Shown piece after piece: positions 7,705 through 16,200 of a DNA stretch of 64,000 nt. The stretch is from JADFRG01 sp036986135 (GTDB taxonomy: Bacteria > Chloroflexota > Anaerolineae > Anaerolineales > E44-bin32): NCBI GenBank assembly GCA_036986135.1, contig BTQZ01000001.1, positions 243,290-307,289 of the forward strand, given 5' to 3'. Below the pieces are notes generated by a model, which was not told the origin of the DNA, did not search any database, and saw nothing but the letters and a program-made list of their open reading frames with translations. Within the stretch, counting starts at the first letter, position 1, and each line of letters opens with the position of its first letter. A program made the translations under genes and the position numbers.

Positions 7705-8130
7705 TTGCCCATGACCCGAGCTGCCTTCCATAGGACGTTCTCCACATTCCCTCCCCGTCGAGCAGCCTTGGAGGTAGGGGCTCACTCCCGCTGGGCCAGC
7801 CATCTGCAGGAGGAACTGGGGACGAGGTGCTGGTCGCTTACGTCCGTCCCAAGACCCCGTGGGACCGCGGGGAAAGCTGCGAGCGATATGCGATAACCCC
7901 AGCAAGACCGACCGGGCCGACGCCGAGACCCTGGCACGTCTGGCACCACGCCAGCCTGCTTGCCTGTGCTCCTTTGAGCGTACGCGTCAGCCTGTCCTAG
8001 CCAGGGCAAGCTTGCTGTTCTGCTCCACCGCCTGTGAAAGGCCGGCGAAATCTATGATCCCTTTTATCTTGCCAAGAAACATGACCAAGCATCCGAAGCC
8101 ATCCCCGCTGCAATTGCCCTATGCGGTGGG
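7681..8130 (+). pseudogene. Decayed IS110-family transposase
   Basis: Fragments of an IS110-type (DEDD) transposase can be read in order but in different frames. The frame at 7681-7820 gives TRAAFHRTFSTFPPRRAALE and then ALEVGAHSRWASHLQEELG, matching the N-terminal RuvC-like part of IS110 proteins. After a frame change, about 7860-7950 gives KTDRADAETLARLAP, the next conserved block. Another frame near 8010-8040 gives QGKLAVLLHRL, resembling the QADLAVLRAR segment. Stops and at least two frameshifts break it, the start and the C-terminal half are missing, and no terminal repeats were found (IS110 elements often lack them). It is a dead mobile-element remnant. Confidence 0.7.
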
Positions 8131-8234
8131 GCAATAAAAATCAATCATCCAATGACTGGATCGGCTTTTTGCACAGTCTGGCGCCTTGTTAGGCTTTTGA
8201 TGGTTGCTGCTCCTATTTATTTTCCCTCGTTGGC

Positions 8235-9389
8235 TCAGTCGCAGGCTTTGCCCACGCCGCAGGCCCAGTCTTCACACTTGTAATTGCCGTCTCTGTTCTT
8301 GGAGAATGTGTTGTCTATCATCCGCACGACGGAAGAGTCGGGCCAGGGGCATACCCCGAAGTTCCATATGAAGACTCCCAGGTAGTTGTTGGAGATGGTA
8401 TTGCCCTGAAAAAGGTAACCGTATGGATGCTGCACCTCCTCGTCGCTTATCTGAAGCCCGGGGCCGCGGTTGTTATCGATTATGTTGTTCTTAACGGTGA
8501 TGTCGTGTCCGCCATCGACCCAAATAGCCCCGTCCACCTCGTCGTTGGGAGCGGTCAGCTCCGCATCGTTGAAGCGGTTATTCTCCACCAGAACGTTGAA
8601 CGAGTCTTCCACTAGCAGACCACCGCCGATGCTACCGTGGGTGTAGCTCTTTCGCACCTCAACGCCCTGCGAGCCCCATATGGAGATGTCGTTGCCCAAG
8701 ACACCGCTCTGCCATAACGATGCCTCCGGCCCGTTGCCTACGGCCTCCACCCCGTCAATTACCAGGTCAATGACGTTTACGAAGTCCGCTCCAAAGCCTT
8801 CGCTGTTGTTCTCGGGGTTGGCAGCCCGGAACCCATTGCCCCGCAGGATAGAGTTGCGTAACTCTATCTTCTCGGACAGCACGGCGATGATACCGGCGTC
8901 GGTGTAGTTTCTGAACTCCAGGTTTTCGACGACGAAGCCGTAGCTTTTTCGGAACTCATCCTCTCCGATGATGGCTATTCCGTAGGTAAGCGTCTTGCCT
9001 CCGTCGAGAACCGGAAGTTCTCCCCCTGCGCCTATCTCACCGATTATGCGGATGGGATTATCTCTTTGTCCGAACTCTGATAACAGCACCGACTCGTTGT
9101 ATATACCGGGGCCGACGTGCACGGTCTGGCCGGGTTCTGCATCGCATAGGGCCCGGGCAAGGGTGGCAAAAGCCTCTTGCGGGGATGTCCCCTCGTTCTC
9201 ATCGTTACCACCTGAAGCTACGTAGACCTCTGTTCCGGTCACCGGCTCGGCGCTGGCTCCTTTGCACACCACGCCTCCCTGGTGAAAAAGCCAGGTATCC
9301 TCGCCTCCATATCCATCCAGTGCTCCACCACCTTCCTCGCACGCGGTAAGGGATATTGCACATAGAACTATTATCATCAATTTCGTCAT
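8235..9389 (-). CDS. Lipoprotein with right-handed parallel beta-helix (DUF1565/pectate-lyase-like)
   Basis: A 384-residue exported protein. The signal peptide ends in the lipobox LTAC (Cys17) with a Gly-rich stretch after it. The segment YVASGGNDENEGTSPQEAFA (about 51-70) is the typical opening of DUF1565-type beta-helix proteins, and the rest shows repeated Asn-rich coils (LVENNRF, TVKNNIIDNN, GNTISNN) that form the ladder of a parallel beta-helix. Such folds bind or cleave polysaccharides; no catalytic set can be assigned. The C-terminal part has several Cys (CPWP, CEDWACGVGKACD) that may form disulfides. No Shine-Dalgarno sequence is clear. It sits between an IS remnant and a long gap, so horizontal acquisition is possible. 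Confidence 0.8.
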   Translation of the reverse strand: MTKLMIIVLCAISLTACEEGGGALDGYGGEDTWLFHQGGVVCKGASAEPVTGTEVYVASGGNDENEGTSPQEAFATLARALCDAEPGQTVHVGPGIYNESVLLSEFGQRDNPIRIIGEIGAGGELPVLDGGKTLTYGIAIIGEDEFRKSYGFVVENLEFRNYTDAGIIAVLSEKIELRNSILRGNGFRAANPENNSEGFGADFVNVIDLVIDGVEAVGNGPEASLWQSGVLGNDISIWGSQGVEVRKSYTHGSIGGGLLVEDSFNVLVENNRFNDAELTAPNDEVDGAIWVDGGHDITVKNNIIDNNRGPGLQISDEEVQHPYGYLFQGNTISNNYLGVFIWNFGVCPWPDSSVVRMIDNTFSKNRDGNYKCEDWACGVGKACD

Positions 9390-9951
9390 AATACTTAAAC
9401 TACTTTAAACCTTGCACCTTCCCCAAGTTCCATATTGTGGAGCCTTCTATGTGGGCGCTGCTGTCAAGCCCCTGGTCCCTATTGAATCCTAAGCTGTCGG
9501 GACTTTGCCATGCTTCACTTCCATGCTGCTTCAGATTCGGCGGTCCATGAGCCTGTTTCGGCTCCGGCCTGGCTGCCAGCTTCCTGGTAGGTCGGGCCTA
9601 TTTCGCCCTGACAACCTTCCCCGGCCAGGACAGGCTATCCGTGCTGGCTCATTCCGGCCAGTCACCCAATGCTGCTTTCGCTCCAAGGCGATCGGGGAAG
9701 CTCTTGTGGTGAGTGACCCTATCCCTGGGCTGTCCGTCCACCTGTGCCTGCGCCGCAGGTGCAGGCACGGAGCGGCCGGGGATTGATACATCACATCCTA
9801 TTCCCGGAGCCCGTATCTGGATTGTGCCCTTGCAGCCTAGTCTGTTAGTCCGAAACTGTCCACCAAAGTGGGTGAACTCCACTTGCTGGGGATTGTCACA
9901 AGCCGCTTTTAAGACAGCACCATGCGTTTTCCAGCCTCGGGCAGTCTGCGC
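9390..9951. other. 562-bp gap without a supported gene
   Basis: Short open frames exist on both strands but none looks like a known protein or has a convincing start. The one clear structure is a perfect 8-bp inverted repeat, GTGCCTGC (9744-9751) and GCAGGCAC (9761-9768), with a 9-nt loop. Together with the IS110 remnant at 7681-8130 it gives the impression of a decayed insertion region. Confidence 0.5.
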
Positions 9952-10341
9952 CTATTCGTCTTCGGCTTGCACGCGCGCCAGGTAGCGAGGATTCGCGATC
10001 TTTAGCTTCTCCAAAGCAGTTTGCATCAGGTGCGCAATCAACGCCTTGCGCTCGGGATCCTGGTCAAATTCCCCGGCGGCTACCCGGTCCTTGAGCTCTT
10101 GAGTCAGTCGATCAAGCGGTAGCTCCACCTGCTCCTCGCCGAGCAGCGCGACCAGGCGCTGGTATTCGACCTCGGATTGCACCGGAGCCAGAGCCAACTC
10201 CCGCTCGGCAATCGCCAACACGTTAGCTGCCACGCGCGTCCTGAACCGCAATCCCGGGTCCCCCAGTTCAGGAATGACCTGAGTTAGCAGATGCTCACGC
10301 GCAGCCGAAAGCAATTCCTGAATCAGAGGTTTATCCTGCAT
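9952..10341 (-). CDS. DUF6285 protein
   Basis: A 129-residue, mostly alpha-helical cytoplasmic protein. It matches the small family found almost always next to ACAD10-type phosphotransferases and acyl-CoA dehydrogenases, here called DUF6285. The visible features are the N-terminal segment ELLSAAREHLLTQVIPEL and a conserved RFRTRVAANVLAIAEREL helix. No catalytic motif is seen. It starts 5 bp after the stop of the phosphotransferase gene, so the two are co-transcribed and probably translationally coupled. The function is unknown; the fixed gene neighbourhood suggests it assists the kinase or the acyl-CoA dehydrogenase. Confidence 0.8.
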   Translation of the reverse strand: MQDKPLIQELLSAAREHLLTQVIPELGDPGLRFRTRVAANVLAIAERELALAPVQSEVEYQRLVALLGEEQVELPLDRLTQELKDRVAAGEFDQDPERKALIAHLMQTALEKLKIANPRYLARVQAEDE

Positions 10342-10346
10342 AGGTC

Positions 10347-11351
10347 TCAGCCCTCCTCCACGGCCTCGATCAATCGTAGAAATTCCAATTCCATCTCGGC
10401 CGCTCGCCGACCCAAACTGGCCAACTCGACTCCGGGATCTTCGCCGCTCAAGTGTCTGTATGCCTGGGATTGGCAGCCCACCGCCCAGCGCACATTGCCC
10501 ATGATCTCCCAGTATTCGACCGCCTTCGGATCACATGGCACACCTCCTCCCGCGGCATAAGCAGTCAGAAAATCCTCTCTTGATCCGACACCGCCAAAGC
10601 TCAGGGCATCCTTGCCGAAGCGCCAGTCCCGCACACAGGGCCAGGCCAAATCCTCGGCGGGATCGCCCAAGTGGGCAAATTCCCAATCCACAATGGCCAA
10701 CAACCCTTCCGGTCCAACGATAACATTGCCGATGCGATAGTCGCCGTGAACCAGCGTGATGGCTTCCGGGGTAGGCGCGTGGGCTTCCAGCCACCGGAAT
10801 GCGAATTCATAGGCCGGGTTCTGGATCCCGATCTGGTCCGCCAAATCGCGCAGCCGGCGGACTGTGTGCTGGGCCGGACTCATTGTAGGGTCAAGGGATG
10901 GTAGGCCCTCGAAGTCCCCTTCCAACGCATGGATCATTGCCAGCTGCTTACCCATCTGCTGCGGCAATAGTGCGCGCGCCTGGTCAAGCTCGCTCAAACG
11001 AACGATTCTGGAGCCGATGGATTCCCCGGTCACGCGATCCATCAGGAACAGTGGCCGTTCGACTTCGCCGTACCAGCGCGGCCGCGGGACCATAATACCG
11101 GCCTGGTAAGCGGATCTTAAAAGATTAAACTCGGTTTGCCGGCTCAGTGCATCCGGATGCATTTCAGAGTGTAGATCTCGGCGCATCACGAGCTTATAAT
11201 CTCCAGCTTCGGGACCTGACCGAATAGATAACTCCACGACCGAGGTCTCGCGTGAGGCCCCTCCGGCGAGAGGCGATAAGCGCTGTAAAATGACGTCACC
11301 GCCCGCCTGGCCGGCGACCAACTCGGTCAGCTTGCTCTCAAGATCATTCAC
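10347..11351 (-). CDS. ACAD10/11-type phosphotransferase (APH-fold kinase)
   Basis: A 334-residue aminoglycoside-phosphotransferase-fold kinase of the type fused to acyl-CoA dehydrogenase in eukaryotic ACAD10/11. The Brenner motif is VHGDYRIGN (His202, Asp204 catalytic, Asn209) and the metal-binding Asp is in VDWEFAHLGDP (Asp222). In eukaryotic ACAD10/11 the kinase domain phosphorylates 4-hydroxyacyl-CoA and the dehydrogenase domain then helps eliminate phosphate; transfer of that role to this bacterial pair is inference. The start is GTG at 11351. It is divergent from the acyl-CoA dehydrogenase, 49 bp apart, so both promoters must lie in that short space. Confidence 0.88.
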   Translation of the reverse strand: MNDLESKLTELVAGQAGGDVILQRLSPLAGGASRETSVVELSIRSGPEAGDYKLVMRRDLHSEMHPDALSRQTEFNLLRSAYQAGIMVPRPRWYGEVERPLFLMDRVTGESIGSRIVRLSELDQARALLPQQMGKQLAMIHALEGDFEGLPSLDPTMSPAQHTVRRLRDLADQIGIQNPAYEFAFRWLEAHAPTPEAITLVHGDYRIGNVIVGPEGLLAIVDWEFAHLGDPAEDLAWPCVRDWRFGKDALSFGGVGSREDFLTAYAAGGGVPCDPKAVEYWEIMGNVRWAVGCQSQAYRHLSGEDPGVELASLGRRAAEMELEFLRLIEAVEEG

Positions 11352-11400
11352 ACCTTGAGTGTACTAGAAGGGATGAAGGCGGACGTAGAGGAGGATCCCC

Positions 11401-12567
11401 ATGGAATTTGGCTGGCAGCAGGATATTCAGGTTCTCACAGGACGGGTAGAGACATTCGTGCGAGATGAGGTGATTCCGCTCGAGATCGAAGCCCGAGAAG
11501 CGGGGAGCATCGACTCTCATGCCTTGGAAGCGGTTAGATCCAAGGCCAGAGAAGCCCAGATCTACGGGCCGCAGCTGCCTCAGGATCTGGGCGGCCTCGG
11601 CCTGAATGTGCTGGAGATCGCCCCGATCTTTGAGGCCGCAGGGCGCAGCCTGCTGGGTCCGCTGGCGCTCAACTGTGCTGCTCCAGATGAGGGCAACATG
11701 CACTTGCTGGAATTGGCCGCGAGCCCCGAGCAGCGCCGCCAGTTCCTCGAACCGCTAGCATCTGGAGAGATCCGTTCTGCATTTGCCATGACCGAGCCCG
11801 CGCCCGGCGCAGGGTCGGATCCCAAAATGCTGCAAACCACCGCCTCGCTCGAGAACGACTCTTGGGTGATCCACGGTCGGAAATGGTGGGTGAGCGGAGC
11901 GAAGGGCGCCGAATTCTACATTGTGATGGCGCGCACGGACCCGAGCGCACGCCCATCAAAAGGATCCTCCATGCTGCTGGTTCCCACCGATACAGCCGGA
12001 GCGGAGCTGGTCCGGCAAGTGAGTGGGTTGGGCGCCGGCTGGCTTGGGGGCCACTATGAACTTAACTTCGAGGCCTGCGTAGTGCCGCAGGAGAACGTAT
12101 TGGGAGAGCCTGGCCATGGTTACGCCCTGGCGCAGCAGCGCCTGGGACCCGCTCGACTCACACACTGCATGCGATGGATTGGGGCTGCGCAGCGGGCGCT
12201 TGAAATCGCCGTCGAGCGGGCTAAGGAGCGAGAGGCCTTCGGATCTAAGCTGTCAGGCCATCAAGCGGTGCAGTGGATGTTGGCCGACTCGGATATCGAT
12301 CTGCATGCGAGCCGAATGATGGTCTATCAGGCGGCCTGGAAGCTCCTGAAGGGGGCGAGAGCCAGAAGGGAGACCTCGCGCTGCAAAGTGTTCGTGTCGG
12401 AGGCGGTCAATCGGGTGTTCGACCGCGCCATCCAGATCTGCGGAGGCCTGGGAGTCTCCCGCGATCTCCCGTTGGGCGATTTCTTTGCAGAGGCGCGGGC
12501 CTTTCGCATCTACGACGGTCCATCCGAGGTCCACCGCATGGTTATCGCGCGTGAGCTGCTCGCGTAG
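11401..12567 (+). CDS. Acyl-CoA dehydrogenase family protein (ACAD10/11-like)
   Basis: A 388-residue FAD-dependent dehydrogenase. The N-terminal helical domain is followed by the middle beta-domain signature AFAMTEPAPGAGSDPKMLQT and by the WWVSGAKGAEFYIVMA segment that contacts FAD. The C-terminal domain has QICGGLGVSRDLPLGDFFAE and YDGPSEVHRMVIAREL, typical of the ACAD10/11 branch. The ATG is preceded by GAGGAGG at 7-8 nt, so this start is well supported. With the divergent kinase and DUF6285 it forms the bacterial split equivalent of ACAD10/11, likely acting on hydroxy-acyl-CoA compounds in beta-oxidation. Confidence 0.9.
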   Translation: MEFGWQQDIQVLTGRVETFVRDEVIPLEIEAREAGSIDSHALEAVRSKAREAQIYGPQLPQDLGGLGLNVLEIAPIFEAAGRSLLGPLALNCAAPDEGNMHLLELAASPEQRRQFLEPLASGEIRSAFAMTEPAPGAGSDPKMLQTTASLENDSWVIHGRKWWVSGAKGAEFYIVMARTDPSARPSKGSSMLLVPTDTAGAELVRQVSGLGAGWLGGHYELNFEACVVPQENVLGEPGHGYALAQQRLGPARLTHCMRWIGAAQRALEIAVERAKEREAFGSKLSGHQAVQWMLADSDIDLHASRMMVYQAAWKLLKGARARRETSRCKVFVSEAVNRVFDRAIQICGGLGVSRDLPLGDFFAEARAFRIYDGPSEVHRMVIARELLA

Positions 12568-12705
12568 CGGGACCCCCAACCAGTGAGCTGGTCCGGCTTA
12601 GGTCGCCCTCGGCCTATGGTATGTTCAGCGTTACGCACGCGGGCAAGTTTGTGAGTTACCATCCGATTGGGACCAAAGATCTTTTGAAGCGACTGAAGGC
12701 CTGAT

Positions 12706-13188
12706 ATGAACGTGCGCGAGTTTCAACATGCCTGGCGCAGGGACCACGCCGAGTGGGAACGGGTGCTGGCAGAAGTGAGTGAGGATCGGATGCTCGAGCC
12801 CGGTCTGCCCGGAGGGTGGTCCGTCAAGGACGTCATCGCGCATGTCAACTGGTACGAACGGGAAATGGTGGGTTTGCTCGAGCGGCGGGCGCTTACTAGT
12901 TCGGAACTCTGGAAACTGCCGGCAGACGAGCGCAATGTGCCCATCTATGAGGCAGGTAAGGACCTACCCCTTGATGAGGTCCTTGCCGAATCCAATCAGC
13001 TGTTCGGACGACTGTGGGCGCTAGTCAGCGAGCTCGCGGATGAGGATTTGGTCGAATCATCCCGCTTCGACCAAATGCCCGAGGATTGGGAGCCCTGGGA
13101 GGTGCTCGCCAACAACACCTACGAACACTATCGGCAGCACATCCCGGATATCCGCGCCTGGCTCGCTGAGCGCGCCATGAACGGTTGA
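12706..13188 (+). CDS. DinB/ClbS-like four-helix-bundle protein
   Basis: A 160-residue protein of the DinB-like superfamily (DUF1706/ClbS-DfsB or maleylpyruvate-isomerase N-terminal type). Visible landmarks are GGWSVKDVIAHVNWYEREMV (about 43-62), whose His51 is the first metal ligand of the fold, and NNTYEHYRQHIPDIRAWL near the C-terminus with His145 and His149 as candidates for the others. Members use thiols or act as metal-dependent hydrolases; ClbS hydrolyses colibactin. The substrate here is unknown. GAAGG precedes the ATG. It ends 14 bp before the giant glucan synthase gene but is unlikely to be functionally related. Confidence 0.8.
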   Translation: MNVREFQHAWRRDHAEWERVLAEVSEDRMLEPGLPGGWSVKDVIAHVNWYEREMVGLLERRALTSSELWKLPADERNVPIYEAGKDLPLDEVLAESNQLFGRLWALVSELADEDLVESSRFDQMPEDWEPWEVLANNTYEHYRQHIPDIRAWLAERAMNG

Positions 13189-13202
13189 CAGCTGAACGCT
13201 AA

Positions 13203-16200
13203 TTGAGCCAGCTCCCGATTCTCCTCAGCTACTTCACAACAAAGAGTGAGGCAGTTCGAGCGCTGAACGCGCTCGAGACCAAGCGTCTTTCTCGGACGGC
13301 GGTTGCATCCCGGACCCAGGCCGGCGCCTTGCGCCTGACCTCTCTGAGATGGCATCGGACTTCCTTATGGATGGGAGCCGGAGCGCTTGTTGCGGCCGCC
13401 GCATCCCTTTCAATCGCCGCGCTTTTGAGCGACTTTCCGATCGGGCTTGCCATCATGGCCATCCCGGTTGGCGCGCTGGTCGGATGGCTGGTGGCATGGG
13501 CCGTCAACCGCGCGCACGTGGCCAGACGGTTTTCCGACTCTCCCCACTGGCTCACGACTGAGGAGGTCGTGCTCCTGCTCCAGGCCGATCGAGATCAATT
13601 GAGCCGAGCGATGAGTGCGCTGCGCGGAATTGCCGATCCTCACCCACCCGTGTATCTGGTGCCGCCGGCGGTTGATGACGAGCAGGAGATTCGCTGGCTG
13701 TTAGGCGGACCCATGTCCTCAGGGCAACTCCAGGCCCATGCGCGGCACCTCGGCCGCGAGCATGAGCCACTTCCCAGCCCCAGGAAGGGGGAAGCTCTCC
13801 TGGAGGCCCTGGTGGAATATCGGCGGACCATCATCTCAGTGCAGGAGGACCTGCGAGCAGCGCAGCGCGCGGAGGTGGCACTCTACCCGGGCGGGGAGTG
13901 GATCTTGGACAACACCTACCTTGTTGAAGGACACATCCAAGAAGTGCAACGTAACTTGAGCAAGCGCTTCTACAATGAGCTCCCGGTTGTCGAAGGCGAG
14001 CAGGGCAAAGCTCAGCCGGAGTACGAGCCGCGAGTGTACCGATTAGCCAAAGAGCTGGTGCGGCACTCGGAAGCCCACTTGAAGGTTGCAGATATCAATG
14101 CCTTTCTCGAGGCTTACCAGCAATCCTCTGAATTATCGTCGGCCGAGCTGTGGGCAATGCCGCTCATGCTTCGCATTGTGCTGAGCGAGAGCATCTCCCG
14201 GCGCGCGCTCGAAGTTCGAAGACGAATGCATGAAGCAGAGCTGGCGGAATTCTGGGCCTATCGTCTGCTGATCATGGCGCGCGGCGATGCGGATGAGTTG
14301 TTCCTGGCGATGGCCCAGCTCTCTCGCAGCTTCCCAGAACCCACATCCAATTTTGGCCTGTACTTGCTGGGGCATCTTTACGATGAGGAGCTCGTTTTGG
14401 TTCCGGTCCAGAGTTGGCTTCAGCGCAGCCTCGGCCAGCAACTCGGAGCGGTTTCTGCGCAAGAGCAGTCCCGTCAGGCTGCGCTTCAGCTTTACCTGAG
14501 CAATGCCATCACCAGCCTGCGCACCCTCTCTCGCCTGGACTGGAGAGAGGTTTTCGAAAAGCAAAGTGCGGTGGAGCAGATTCTGCGACGCGATCCGGAC
14601 GGCGTGTACGGCAGGATGGATTTTCATACTCGCGATCGCTATCGGAACGCGATTGAAGTGATCGCGAAGGGGGCTGGCTTGCATGAGAGCCGTGTCGCAG
14701 AAGAGACGCTGACACTGGCGATGGGGGCTGCCGTGAACTCCACTCCGCTCTCGCCGGTCCGGCACGTGGGGTACTACCTCATTGACACGGAACGCGCATC
14801 TCTACTGAGTCGATTAGGGATCAACGAATTCCCTCGGCTGCGCGCGCTCCAATGGGCGCGCACGAACCACACGCCGCTCTACCTGGGCAGCCTGACGCTG
14901 GCGAGCCTGTCCATTGTGACCGGTTTGGGCTACTTCGGGCTGCGCTTGGGCATCGGAATTATCGAGTTATCTTTCTTGATCCTGGTGAGCCTGATTCCGG
15001 CCAGCCAGGTGGCCTCCCAATTGATCAACTTCCTCGTCACACGCATCCTGCCACCGTGGACGCTGCCCAAGATGTCGTTTGGCAAACGTGGCATCGGCGA
15101 CGCATATCGTACATTGGTCGTGGTTCCAGTGGTGCTCGACAGCCTTCGGACGGTGGACGAGGAGGTGGAGAAGCTTGAGATCCGCTATTTCACTAACCGC
15201 GATAAGAACCTGTTGTATGCGCTGTTTGGTGACTTTGCAGATGCGAAAGATGAGAACAAGGAGCAGGACGATCGACTTCTCCAGCATGCTATTCAGCGCA
15301 TCAAGCAGCTGAACGACCGGCATGGAGCGGATCGCTTTTACCTACTGATGAGGTCGAGGGAGTGGGCCGAGACAGAAGAGCAGTTCATCGGTTGGGAGCG
15401 CAAACGTGGAAAGCTCGAGGACCTGAACCGCCTCATTGCGGGCGCAACGCCGCGAACGGAAGAGGATTACGTCCGAGTGGGGGATGCGCATAAGCTGCCA
15501 ACGGTGCGGTTCGTCATTACGCTCGACAGCGACACCATGCTCACAAGCGAAAGCGCCTGCAGGATGGTTGAGACCCTGGCGCACCCGTTGAACGAGCCAC
15601 AAGTAGGGGCAAACGGACGGCTTGTGAGAGGCTACGGTATCATCCAGCCCCGAGTCAGCACCGCCTTGCCGAGTGCCACGCAGAGCTTCTTTACTCGACT
15701 GTTCAACGACCCCATCGGCACGGACCCGTACACTACGGCGGTATCCGACGTGTACCAGGATCTCACTGGAGAAGCCTCCTATAACGGGAAAGGCATCTAC
15801 GACCCGCGCGTGTTCCATAGGATCCTTTCAGAGCGCTTCCCCACCGGACGGATCCTCAGCCACGACTTGCTCGAAGGGGCGCATGTGCGGACTGCCCTGG
15901 CTACGGACATCGAGCTGTTTGATGAATTTCCGCCGGACTATCGCACTTATGCTCGCCGCGAACACCGGTGGATCCGAGGAGATTGGCAGATTGCAGACTG
16001 GTGCCTGCCCTGGGTTCCGAAGCCCGAGGGCGGTCGTGCTCAAAATCCGCTTTCGGTCCTCAATCGTTGGAAAGTCTTCGACAACTTGCGTCGCAGCCTG
16101 GTCCCGCTTGGATTGCTCTCGTTCTTGACCACCGCGTGGCTGCTGGACCCTGTTCTCGCCGTAATTGCGGGGCTGGTGACGGCCTTTCTGGTGTTCTTTC

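Noticed and set aside
9505..9985. Several overlapping 80-95-codon frames on both strands
   Set aside because: None has a start signal or a recognisable motif; two run into the real DUF6285 gene.
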